Source of the DNA: Streptomyces flaveolus
GTDB taxonomy: Bacteria; Actinomycetota; Actinomycetes; Streptomycetales; Streptomycetaceae
DNA length: 9,584 nt
Assembly (NCBI RefSeq): GCF_000716535.1
Contig: NZ_JNWV01000088.1
Span: 1-9,584, forward strand
Direction: 5' to 3'
Shown: piece by piece, positions 1 to 6,309 of the stretch
Position numbering within the stretch: the first letter of the stretch is position 1
Layout: every line of letters begins with the position of its first letter
The notes under the pieces: generated by a model
The model's input: only the letters and a program-made list of their open reading frames with translations
Database searches by the model: none
What the model was told of the DNA's origin: nothing
Program-made: the position numbers and the translations under genes

Positions 1-32
1 TTGAACTCCGGCGGATAGTGCTTCATGACCAC
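1..32 (-). CDS. IS3-family transposase OrfA, N-terminal start, cut by window edge
   Basis: Read on the minus strand, the last 32 bases encode VVMKHYPPEFK. This matches the usual beginning of the Streptomyces IS3-family OrfA, the helix-turn-helix protein that is joined to the OrfB integrase by frameshifting. An AGGAGA sequence lies about 12 bases upstream of the GTG chosen here, which is a long spacing; the in-frame ATG at 26 is an alternative start, and an ATG at 39 with better spacing is in another frame. Only eleven codons are visible, so the family assignment rests on this short but characteristic peptide. The rest of the element lies left of the window. Confidence 0.6.
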   Translation of the reverse strand, partial: MVMKHYPPEF

Positions 33-93
33 GGGACATCCGTTCTCCTGGACTCAAGATCCAAGTCTCTCGGGTGTCCAGGATCCGGGGTCA
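1..93 (-). mobile_element. Left end of an IS3-family element (partial)
   Basis: Between the orfA start and the IS110 remnant are about 60 bases that belong to neither coding frame. Read on the minus strand they begin TGACCCCGGATCCTGG. IS3 elements typically begin with TG, and the leader runs directly into the orfA ribosome site, so I place the element end near 93. The exact end could be anywhere in about 90-101 because the second inverted repeat is outside the window. The IS110 reading frame loses its family sequence at the same point, which is consistent with this IS3 having inserted into or recombined with the IS110 copy. Confidence 0.45.
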
Positions 94-410
94 AGCCCCG
101 TCTTCGCCTCGCCCGGATAGAGGTCAGCGATCCGCCGCATCGACAGGCCGGGCAGGTAGGCGACCTGGCAGCCGGTGTCGCGGGCCACCGTTAGCGGCAG
201 AGCGCCGATCGAGGCCGGCTGGTCCACGACGACCAGGACGGTGCCGAACTTCTCGCGGAGCTTGTCAAAGACTTGCCTCAGTTTCGGTTCGGTGTTGGGC
301 AGTTGCTTGTCGAAGACCTTCTTGCCGGCCGGGGTGAGTCCGTGTCCGTGGTGAGCGCTCTTCCCGACGTCCAGGCCCAGGAAGACGCCTATCTCGTCGT
401 ACTCGTTCAA
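94..410 (-). pseudogene. IS110-family transposase, N-terminal fragment
   Basis: The minus-strand frame starting with TTG at 410 has a GGGAGG ribosome site six bases upstream and encodes the RuvC-like (DEDD) N-terminal domain of an IS110-family transposase. The first acidic residue is D14 in LGLDVGKSAHH, and a second is D63 in VVVDQPAS. The frame keeps family sequence up to YPGEAKT (residue 104), where intact members continue with a DARD-type segment carrying the remaining acidic residues. Here it runs instead into IS3 end sequence and stops at 54. Intact members are roughly 400 residues and have a C-terminal Tnp20 domain with a catalytic serine; both are missing, so the protein is dead. Confidence 0.85.
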
Positions 411-589
411 GCCGTCCTCCCGAACGGGGCGTGCGGTGCTGGCCTGGGCGTTGGCGTCGTGCGCGCATCCACGTTATGCAGACCTGCCGCCTGCGACAGG
501 CCGGGCGTTGCGCTCGGCCGGGCGGTAGTCGGACCTTTCATCAGCGTCTCCAACGGCGCCTCTCGGGCCCGGTGACACCACCCCCCAGG
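411..589 (-). other. Upstream flank of the IS110 remnant; possible bridge-RNA region
   Basis: About 180 bases lie between the IS110 transposase start and the IS4 target duplication, with no convincing coding frame. In IS110 elements studied in detail (for example IS621) the non-coding left end just upstream of the transposase encodes the bridge RNA that specifies donor and target DNA. The position and length fit. The stretch is GC-rich and contains several short self-complementary pieces, such as the repeated GGCCGGGC-like motifs around 500-525. I could not derive a convincing fold or find the outer element boundary, so this is assignment by position only. Confidence 0.25.
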
Positions 590-599
590 TCATCCGATC
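590..599. repeat. Target site duplication, left copy (IS4)
   Basis: TCATCCGATC directly abuts the left inverted repeat. It matches the right copy at 1999-2008 in nine of ten bases; the mismatch is A against T at position 8. A duplication of about 10 bp is within the range made by IS4-family elements. Confidence 0.8.
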
Positions 600-620
600 C
601 AATGCCGTTGCTTTTGAGGT
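600..620 (+). repeat. IS4 left terminal inverted repeat
   Basis: The first 15 bases are a perfect inverted match to 1984-1998, and 18 of 21 match when extended. It lies about 20 bases before the transposase start. Confidence 0.85.
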
Positions 621-640
621 TGTCGGCCGGTTGAGTCGGT

Positions 641-1985
641 GTGCTGATATCCCGTCTGGACCGTCTGGGTCTGGGAGTGCTGACCCGGTCGTGCCCGCCA
701 GAGCTGGTGGACCGGGTGGTCGATGAGGCCGGCCGCTCGGAGAAGCGCCGGCGTCTGCTGTCCGCTCGGTTCACGGTCTACTTCGTGCTGGCCATGTGCT
801 TGTTCCCGCAGGCCGACTACTTGGAGGTCCTGCGTCTGGTGAAGACCGGCGATCCGGGACTGCGCCCCTGGACCGGAGTGAACAAATCCTCGTTGACCAG
901 GGCCCGGCAACGGCTGGGATGGACCGTGATGCAGGAGCTGTTCCGGGCCGTGGCCCGGCCACTGGGCAGGGAAGACGATCTCTTCCGCGGGCTGCGGGTG
1001 CTGGCCCTGGACGGGACGCTACTGGCCGTGCCGGACTCGGCGGCGAACAACAACGCCTTCGGCAAGTCGGGATCACAGCGCAGTCCGATGGGGTATCCGC
1101 AGGCCCGCGTGGTCGCGGTGGCCGAGTGTTCCTCCCACGCCGTGCTCGACGCCGTGATCGGCGGGTTCAAGGAGTCCGAGCGGATCGTCTCCGACGCCCT
1201 GGACGCCCACGTCGGAAGCGGGACGCTGTTACTGGCCGACCGTGGACTGTGGGGCCTGGCCCGCTGGCACCGACTGCGCGACCAGGGCACTCACCTGCTG
1301 TGGAGGATCGAGCGGCGCAAGGCCCGCCGGGTCCAGGACGTGCTGACCGACGGCAGTTACCTGGCCCGGATTGAAGCGAACAAGCACAGCAAGGCGGCCG
1401 GAACGGTCAAGGCCCCACCGGCCCTGGTCCGGGTCATCGAGTACCGCGTCGACGGCCAGCCGGACATCGTCCGGCTGATCACCAGCCTGACCGATCCTGA
1501 AAAGTACCCGGCCGCCGAGCTTGCCGCGCTCTACGCCCGGTGCTGGGAGATCGAGCTGGTCTTCGACGAGATCAAGACCCACCAGCGCGGCCGACCGGTC
1601 CTCAGATCGCAGACGCCGGACGGGGTGCGGCAGGAGATCTATGCGCACCTGATCGTGCACCATGCCACTCGCGATCTGCTGGACGAAGCCGCCCGACTGC
1701 ACCGCAGTACGGCAGAGCGGACCTCGTTCACCCGGGCTCTGCACGTCGTCCGCCGCACGGTGATCTCGCCGAGCGGCTTTTCCCCCCTCCGCCCGCAGAC
1801 GGGACCGGCGCCTCGGACTCGCTGAGATCGGCCGCAGCCTGTTACCCCGCCGTCGGCCCCGTGACTGCCCCCGCAAGATCCGCTCGTGCATCACCGGCTA
1901 CGGCAGCAAGGCCCCCGGAGAACCCGCCAGCCACCGCCGTTCCCCGGTCGTCGTCACCCTGAACCACCGATGGCACGACCACTAA
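641..1985 (+). pseudogene. IS4-family transposase, frameshifted near the C-terminus
   Basis: This DDE transposase cuts and joins the ends of its own element. The GTG at 641 opens an IS4-type N-terminal domain (about residues 1-95), followed by catalytic D124 in LALDGT and D200 in LLADRGLWG. The catalytic Glu is E305 in CWEIELVFDEIK. The IS4 signature Y-x2-R-x3-E-x6-K is present as Y298, E305 and K312, but its arginine is Cys301 (codon TGC, one C-to-T change from CGC). The frame ends at 1825 with a nonsense-like tail. Around 1766-1772 removing one base restores the usual VISRAAFPPSARRR continuation, which stays open to a TAA at 1983-1985, just inside the right inverted repeat. The restored protein would be 447 residues, normal for the family. 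No strong ribosome site is visible. Confidence 0.88.
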
Positions 1986-1998
1986 AGCAACGGCATTG
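1978..1998 (-). repeat. IS4 right terminal inverted repeat
   Basis: AAAGCAACGGCATTG at 1984-1998 is the exact reverse complement of the left end. The restored transposase stop codon overlaps it. Confidence 0.85.
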
Positions 1999-2008
1999 TC
2001 ATCCGTTC
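1999..2008. repeat. Target site duplication, right copy (IS4)
   Basis: TCATCCGTTC directly follows the right inverted repeat and pairs with the left copy at 590-599 with one mismatch. The 140 bases from here to the next gene hold no coding frame I can support. Confidence 0.8.
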
Positions 2009-2146
2009 GACAGGGGGGACCAGTCATGCCGGGACCGGAGGCCAGCGGCCCTCTTGCAGGACCGCGGAAAACATAACGGGGGGCAGCGAACTTTGATTGA
2101 CTCCCGTTGTCTGAACTCGAGCGTCCTGGTTTCGTAGCCGGGATTT

Positions 2147-3205
2147 TCAGTAAGTGCCCGACTGCTTATAGTAGACCGGATTCCACGGGTAACCGTTGGT
2201 GGCAGAGAGGATGAGATACAGGGCGTATCCAGCGACCGAGATCCACGGGTCTGCATTGGTCACCCAGTAAGTGCTTTCCTGACGCCAATTGAACGAACCC
2301 ATGCCTGGCACGAAGTCCGCTTCTACGTCGACGGGGGAGATCTGTACGTGACCGTTAGCATCTCTGACAGCAACCTGGCCCTGCCCGTTGGGCTCAATCC
2401 CGATTGCTGGCGGACTCACGAATCCAGGAGAGTGGTTGAGGCCAACGAGGCTTGGCGCACTCCAAGTAGGGCTGCCGTATGCTTGCCAGGAGCTATACAC
2501 CTGACCATTCGTGCCGGTCCACACAATATAGATGCAGCCATTGTGAGCCCAATAGGTGTCGAGTGGGGTGAAGGTGATACCTGGGCCAAGGTTTGAGGTG
2601 GCATTGGGGACTCGCTGCGGTGTGTCGAAATGTCCCGGGAATGCCATGGAGGTGGTGCGCTGGTGGTACTGGGTGTAGATGTTGTTGTCTAGGCCCCGCC
2701 ACGAGAGCATCCACTCCTCACCGTTGTTTGTGGTGAGGTTGGTCACCGCAGCGGGCGAGTACTCGCTCGTAGTGACATTTCCTGGGACCTGCTGCCAGCT
2801 TCCTAGAGTGAGGTGCCCGTCGTAGGAGATGGTGAAGCCTGCATAATAGATGTGCTGATCCGTGCCGGTGTGGAATACTCGCCATCCATACGCGGTCCAG
2901 ATAATTCGCGGAGTTGCGTACGTCGTGGTGTTGGTCCAGGTGTACGCCGCAGCACCGTTGTAGGACACCTGTACTTGGTTGTTGCCATTGGCTGAAACAA
3001 TAGCATGGTTGCCGTTGGGGTCGCGCGACTCCGAAACGCCGACGCGCGAGGTGACTTGCTGATTTCCGGCGTATTCGGCCTGCCAATCGTTCCACTCCCC
3101 AGGCTCAGCCGCAAAGGCGGTAGCGCCTGTCAGAGCAGTGACGGAGAGTGCAGTTGTGACGGCAACCGCACCCAGCATCGACCTGATCTTCCATTTTTTC
3201 AACAC
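2147..3205 (-). CDS. Secreted beta-propeller-like repeat protein (lectin-like), unidentified function
   Basis: The gene encodes 352 residues. The N-terminus is a classical Sec signal: KKWKIR, then a hydrophobic stretch to about residue 31, then AFA followed by AEPG, with cleavage likely after Ala32. The mature part contains about six repeats of a G/A-x-(D/N)-x-x-(I/V)-x-(Y/V) type, for example GTDQHIYYAG (113-122), GLDNNIYTQY (171-180), GTNGQVYSSW (231-240) and DANGHVQIS (282-290), spaced about 50-60 residues and separated by Trp/Tyr-rich strands. That pattern is typical of small propeller blades such as those in fucose-lectin, tectonin or sialidase-like folds; a sugar-binding role is inference. 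The GTG at 3205 is chosen because GAGGGG lies eight bases upstream; the next codon TTG is an alternative. The gene is visibly less GC-rich than its surroundings, with many A/T third positions, suggesting separate origin. I see no catalytic motif, anchor or LPXTG-type signal, so the product is probably released. Confidence 0.8.
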   Translation of the reverse strand: MLKKWKIRSMLGAVAVTTALSVTALTGATAFAAEPGEWNDWQAEYAGNQQVTSRVGVSESRDPNGNHAIVSANGNNQVQVSYNGAAAYTWTNTTTYATPRIIWTAYGWRVFHTGTDQHIYYAGFTISYDGHLTLGSWQQVPGNVTTSEYSPAAVTNLTTNNGEEWMLSWRGLDNNIYTQYHQRTTSMAFPGHFDTPQRVPNATSNLGPGITFTPLDTYWAHNGCIYIVWTGTNGQVYSSWQAYGSPTWSAPSLVGLNHSPGFVSPPAIGIEPNGQGQVAVRDANGHVQISPVDVEADFVPGMGSFNWRQESTYWVTNADPWISVAGYALYLILSATNGYPWNPVYYKQSGTY

Positions 3206-3225
3206 AACACACGCCCCTCATTTTT

Positions 3226-3248
3226 ACTCAGGCTTCACTGGCCTGAGT
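3226..3248 (-). promoter_or_regulatory. Hairpin in the leader of the secreted-protein gene
   Basis: ACTCAGGC at 3226-3233 and GCCTGAGT at 3241-3248 form a perfect 8-bp stem with a 7-base loop. On the minus strand it ends about seven bases before the GAGGGG ribosome site, so it is either an operator or an mRNA leader hairpin that could affect translation or stability. It has no T-run on either strand, which argues against a simple terminator. No convincing -35/-10 pair is visible further upstream. Confidence 0.5.
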
Positions 3249-3806
3249 GCCACATGGTGGATAATCGATGGAGGCGGGTTGCGTGACAGTTGGATGCTCC
3301 GATGACGCAGGAGCGCTTACCCGCTGTCAGTCGGTGCTTCGCAAGTCAAATCCCGAGATGTGTGCAGCGCGGATTACCGGCCCGCCTCGCATCAGATTCG
3401 GCCGCCCACGGGCCATCAGAGATGGCCGTAGTCGACAGCAAAAGCTTGCTCCGTCAACTATACAGCATGCCTGACAGTGGTTGGCCGCATTTTTACGCCA
3501 GCCGTCCACAGCGCTTGCAAGCAGCCGGCCGCCCCGAAACCCTGGCCTCCTCGCCCTCACCCCTCCCGGCCGGGACCCGACCGTGTGCGGCGCACCGCCT
3601 CCGACCACCCTGGACAGTCGGGGACACGCCTGTGGGCCGGTACCGTCCGATCAGGGCGCTGGCCACGCTGCCCGTGGCCTTGATGCCGACAGCGGCGACG
3701 CCCGGCGTTATGAAGGTCATTCTCGGTTCTACCATCGGGTCGACCGAAGCGAGCACGTTGTGTTCCTTGGGATGCTGATCACAGCACGATTGCGCCGCCG
3801 CCCGCG
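3249..3806. other. Gene-poor stretch
   Basis: Open frames exist on both strands but none shows a ribosome site together with a recognisable domain. A plus-strand frame around 3700-3800 reads SRFYHRVDRSEHVVFLGML, which looks protein-like, but it has no credible start, runs into low-complexity Arg/Pro sequence and could not be placed in a family. It may be a gene remnant. Confidence 0.5.
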
Positions 3807-4338
3807 ATGGCACCCGTGCCCAGCCGCCCGGCAGCAACCAGGCCACGCACCCGCCGCGGCCTACGCCGGCGACCCACCCCGATCCTCCGCCCGGACCCGG
3901 CCGCCAGCCCCACCGCTGTGGCCGATCACGTGCGGCGGCTGTGCGAACTCGTGCTGCGCTTCAACGACATCGACTCCCTGGCCGACTTCGCCGCCGGCTA
4001 CGACCCCAGAGGCGCGCGCACCTTCCCCTGCCTGCTCTACACACTCGACCGGTATGAAAGCGCCCTGTACTGGTGGCGGTTCGCCGCCGGCGGCGAGGAC
4101 CCCCTCGCCGCCCACCTGCTCGCCGCCCACCACGCCGCCGTCGGAGTCAGCCCCGACGCCCGCCTATGGCGGGCACAGGCCCGCATGCTCGGCTTCAGCC
4201 ACGACAGCCACCTCCCCCGGTCCGTGAGGCCCGGCACCCATCTCGCCGAAGGGTTCGCCAGGACCGTCCCGTGGGGGAAATGCGCTGACCACCTTCATCA
4301 AGACCGCGCGCCTGCCCAGCGAACTGGCAATCCGCTGA
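3807..4338 (+). pseudogene. Conserved-looking alpha-helical protein with a C-terminal frameshift
   Basis: From about residue 36 the frame is strongly protein-like: VADHVRRLCELVLRFNDID, then LLYTLDRYESALYWWRFAAG and DPLAAHLLAAHHAAVG, then a WRAQARMLGF helix. The alternating small and aromatic residues suggest packed helical hairpins of TPR style. After VPW (residue 156) the frame becomes random-looking. Dropping one base in the run of five G and three A at 4273-4280 gives WGNALTTFIKTARLPSELAIR followed by TGA at 4336-4338, which reads as the natural C-terminus. The corrected product would be 176 residues. I do not recognise a named family; Streptomyces genomes carry similar small helical proteins of unknown role. 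The ATG at 3807 lacks a ribosome site and its first 30 residues are low-complexity Arg/Pro, so the true start is uncertain. Confidence 0.6.
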
Positions 4339-4866
4339 ACCGCCGGCAAGCACACGCGCACTCCTCGGGCGGGACAGCCGGGCCCGCACGCGTGGATGCG
4401 CGCACGGAGCGCAACCACCCGGTAAGGAACCGCCCGAACAGAGCAGGGGTCGGGCCTGCTGCGATGCGGGGAACGAGCCAGGCACCACCGCTCACAAGCG
4501 GCCCCCGGCCGATCGTTCCTTCACGGGCTGTGAGGCCAGGAGCGTGATTGCGGCGGCGACCGCCGCACGGACGATGGCTCGCATCGTGTGATACGTCACC
4601 GGCAGCCCGCACGTGTCCGCGCCACCGCACCCCGCCCGCGCAGGCAGACGGAGCGGGCCCAAGCTCCGGGGCGGGCCCAGGCGATCAGGCCACCCGTTCG
4701 GCTCCGTGTGCGTGCGCTGGCGAGGGGCACCCGCTGTGTGCGTTGTGAGGCCCTCCGATAAGGGTGTCGCGGCCAGTCCCCGAGTCTGATCGCGGCACCC
4801 GCCGGGCGCCGACGCACACATCCGGATAGGGAGCGGCTACCACGCTCGGCTGGCCCCGCCACCCAC
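4339..4866. other. Stretch with no supportable gene
   Basis: Several frames are open only because of GC richness. A minus-strand piece at 4496-4590 could encode a short Ala-rich hydrophobic peptide (MRAIVRAAVAAAITLLASQP) with G/C-ending codons, but it lacks a ribosome site and a clear ending context. I see no RNA gene, repeat array or insertion-sequence end here. Confidence 0.5.
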
Positions 4867-5169
4867 ATGGGCGTCGCCGCAGTGGTCGCGGTGGTGACCC
4901 CAGGACATCCCGTCGACGAACCGACCGCTGTCATTGCCCAGGGTGTCGGAGCGGTTTTCCCCCACGTACGCCCGCCGACCCCGGTCAAGGTTCCCCGAGT
5001 CCCGGTCACCGCCACCGAACTGCTGCGCTTCGGGCACTCCTGGGCCACCGTCCACGCCATCCACGCCGCCCGCCCCTCCCCCGCCCATCCGAGCGGCCGG
5101 TTTCTGCTCACCCTGACGCCGAAGGCATATGCGGGCACCGGCGTCCAGGCCGTCCACCCCAGCCAGTAA
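4867..5169 (+). CDS. Small hypothetical protein, about 100 residues, possibly a gene remnant
   Basis: The frame has strongly C/G-ending codons, especially from about codon 40 on (VTATELLRFGHSWATVHAIH, then RFLLTLTPKAYAGTG), which is the normal look of Streptomyces coding DNA, and it ends in TAA just before a perfect GC-rich hairpin. I do not recognise a family. The ATG at 4867 has no clear ribosome site and the frame stays open upstream, so this may be the 3' end of a larger degraded gene. The opposite strand is also open over this interval but gives Gly/Arg/Thr-rich sequence of shadow type. Confidence 0.35.
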   Translation: MGVAAVVAVVTPGHPVDEPTAVIAQGVGAVFPHVRPPTPVKVPRVPVTATELLRFGHSWATVHAIHAARPSPAHPSGRFLLTLTPKAYAGTGVQAVHPSQ

Positions 5170-5189
5170 CCGGCCGGCGCGCACCCGGC

Positions 5190-5232
5190 GGGGCGGCCCC
5201 GTACCAGGGCGCACGCAAGAAGGGGCCGCCCC
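5190..5232 (+). terminator. GC-rich hairpin after the small hypothetical gene
   Basis: GGGGCGGCCCC at 5190-5200 and GGGGCCGCCCC at 5222-5232 are perfect reverse complements (11 bp) with a 21-base loop, beginning 20 bases after the TAA at 5167-5169. There is no T-run, which is common for actinomycete terminators. Its placement supports the preceding frame being a real gene end. Confidence 0.45.
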
Positions 5233-5378
5233 CAACCTCGCGGTCCTGACACACCCGAGGCAGGAACGACGGTATCCAGCGGGCGGCGAAAACGCTGCCC
5301 GGGTGCCCGGTCAACGAGGACTGCACGGGGAATTCCTCCTGGTCCCTGGAGTCGATAACACCAGCAGCACGACGCGCG

Positions 5379-5404
5379 CCCGTTGGGCTGTTGGACCCAA
5401 CGGG
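5379..5404. terminator. Hairpin upstream of the SRAP gene
   Basis: CCCGTTGGG at 5379-5387 pairs perfectly with CCCAACGGG at 5396-5404 around an 8-base loop. It sits about 60 bases before the SRAP start, so it may end upstream transcription or lie in the leader. No T-run follows. Confidence 0.35.
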
Positions 5405-5461
5405 GACTCGACCGCCCGGCGCCTCGCCGAACGGCCGACGCGGCGGTGAGAGAGTGGTCGT

Positions 5462-6226
5462 ATGTGCGGTCGATACGTTGCCACCCGGAGCCCGCAGGAC
5501 CTGGCGCAGCTGTTCCAGGCCGCCCAGTGGCCCATGACGGAGGCGCTCACGCCGAGCTGGAACATCGCGCCGACCGACGAGGTGTGGGCCGTCCTGGAAC
5601 GCGCCCCGCGCGACGAGGGCGGTGCCGCGACGCCGGTGAGGGAGCTGCGGGCGCTGCGCTGGGGCCTGGTGCTGTCCTGGGCGAAGGACCCGAAGACCGG
5701 CGCACGGATGATCAACGCCCGAGTGGAGACCGTCCACGAGAAACCGGCCTACCGCCGCGCGTTCCTCAAACGGCGCTGCCTGCTCCCGGCGGACGGCTTC
5801 TACGAATGGCAGCCGGGTAAGGACCCGGCCACCGGCAAGGTGCGCAAGCAGCCGTTCTTCATCCACCCGGAGGACGGCCAGGTGATGGCGCTGGCCGGGC
5901 TGTACGAGTACCTCGACGCCATCGTGCTCCCCTCCACCTACTACTCCATGATGGACCTGGTCAACGTGCCTTCGCCCCTGATGTGCCAGCACGTACAACG
6001 CGCCGTGCAGGACAGTGATCATCGTCCCCGCGCCCGTCTCCCCGCACGACGGCACACCCGTGCTGCATCTCATCGGGGCAGCTCTCGGGGCGCACAACCC
6101 AGCCAGCGCCCCGTGAACCCTCAACTGTCCGGGCGCCATCCGCGTGTCGAGCGCGTGGCACCCGGAGGCGGAGCCGGCTGTGCCTGCTGCAGGTCGCGGC
6201 CCGGGTGGGGGGGGTTGGGCGGGTGA
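5462..6226 (+). pseudogene. SRAP (YedK/HMCES-like) protein, C-terminally replaced
   Basis: SRAP proteins cap abasic sites in single-stranded DNA by linking Cys2 covalently to the lesion. This frame starts MCGRY, so Cys2 becomes the N-terminal nucleophile after Met removal. It continues with WNIAPT (33-38), RWGLVLSWAKD, INARVET (Asn85) and GFYEWQ (Glu115), then ALAGLYE (143-149), all in normal family order. After about residue 150 (base 5911) the sequence is no longer SRAP: the segment with the catalytic His in the HxRMP-type motif is absent, replaced by LDAIVLPSTYYSMMDLVNV and then Arg/Pro/Ser-rich frame noise to the stop at 6226. Intact members are usually 220-260 residues, so overall length is misleading. 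A weak GAGAG lies about ten bases before the ATG. The truncated protein is almost certainly inactive. Confidence 0.8.
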
Positions 6227-6233
6227 ATGCGAC
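5912..6233. other. Foreign sequence joined to the SRAP fragment, unidentified
   Basis: The join is inside a continuous open frame, so no stop marks it. Beyond it, a second frame at 6015-6116 reads VIIVPAPVSPHDGTPVLHL and on to TGA with G/C-ending codons, like the end of some other gene. Neither piece could be placed in a family. No insertion-sequence end is visible at the join. Confidence 0.4.
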
Positions 6234-6287
6234 GGGGGGTCTTGGGGGCAGCAACCACGATGGCGGTTGCCGCCCCCAAGACCCCCC
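6234..6287. terminator. Very strong 23-bp stem hairpin
   Basis: The arms 6234-6256 and 6265-6287 are complementary at 22 of 23 positions (one A-C mismatch at 6250/6271) with an 8-base loop ACGATGGC. The outer part is a run of six G against six C. It lies 18 bases outside the IS5 left end. It could act as a bidirectional terminator between the broken SRAP region and the IS5 gene, both of which run toward it, but a structure this long could also be a transposon relic. Confidence 0.6.
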
Positions 6288-6302
6288 GGAGGCGTGGGGT
6301 GT

Positions 6303-6305
6303 TTA
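6303..6305. repeat. IS5 target duplication TTA, left copy
   Basis: TTA next to the left inverted repeat matches TTA at 7164-7166 next to the right one. A 3-bp TNA duplication is typical of some IS5 subgroups. Confidence 0.6.
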
Positions 6306-6309
6306 GACG

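Larger units (their letters stand above)
600..1998 (+). mobile_element. Complete IS4-family insertion sequence (about 1.4 kb)
   Basis: The element is bounded by CAATGCCGTTGCTTT at 600-614 and its exact reverse complement at 1984-1998; allowing mismatches the ends agree in 18 of the first 21 bases. It is flanked by a 9/10 matching 10-bp direct repeat. One transposase gene fills the interior on the plus strand. Both ends are present, but the transposase is frameshifted and has lost a conserved residue, so the copy probably cannot move unless helped by a related transposase. Confidence 0.9.

Noticed and set aside
1229..1894. Long minus-strand open frame across the IS4 transposase
   Set aside because: It lies opposite a well-supported DDE transposase and is Arg/Gly-rich shadow sequence with no domain.
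3290..3778. 162-residue plus-strand frame after the secreted-protein gene
   Set aside because: No ribosome site, no recognisable domain, and mixed composition; another plus-strand frame looks more protein-like in its second half.
3690..3800. SRFYHRVDRSEHVVFLGML segment considered as a RelE/ParE-type toxin remnant
   Set aside because: Only superficial resemblance; no start codon, antitoxin partner or conserved toxin residues could be shown.
4596..5252. 218-residue minus-strand frame opposite the small hypothetical gene
   Set aside because: Trp/Arg/Thr/Gly-rich with no domain; the plus-strand frame there has better codon use and a hairpin after its stop.
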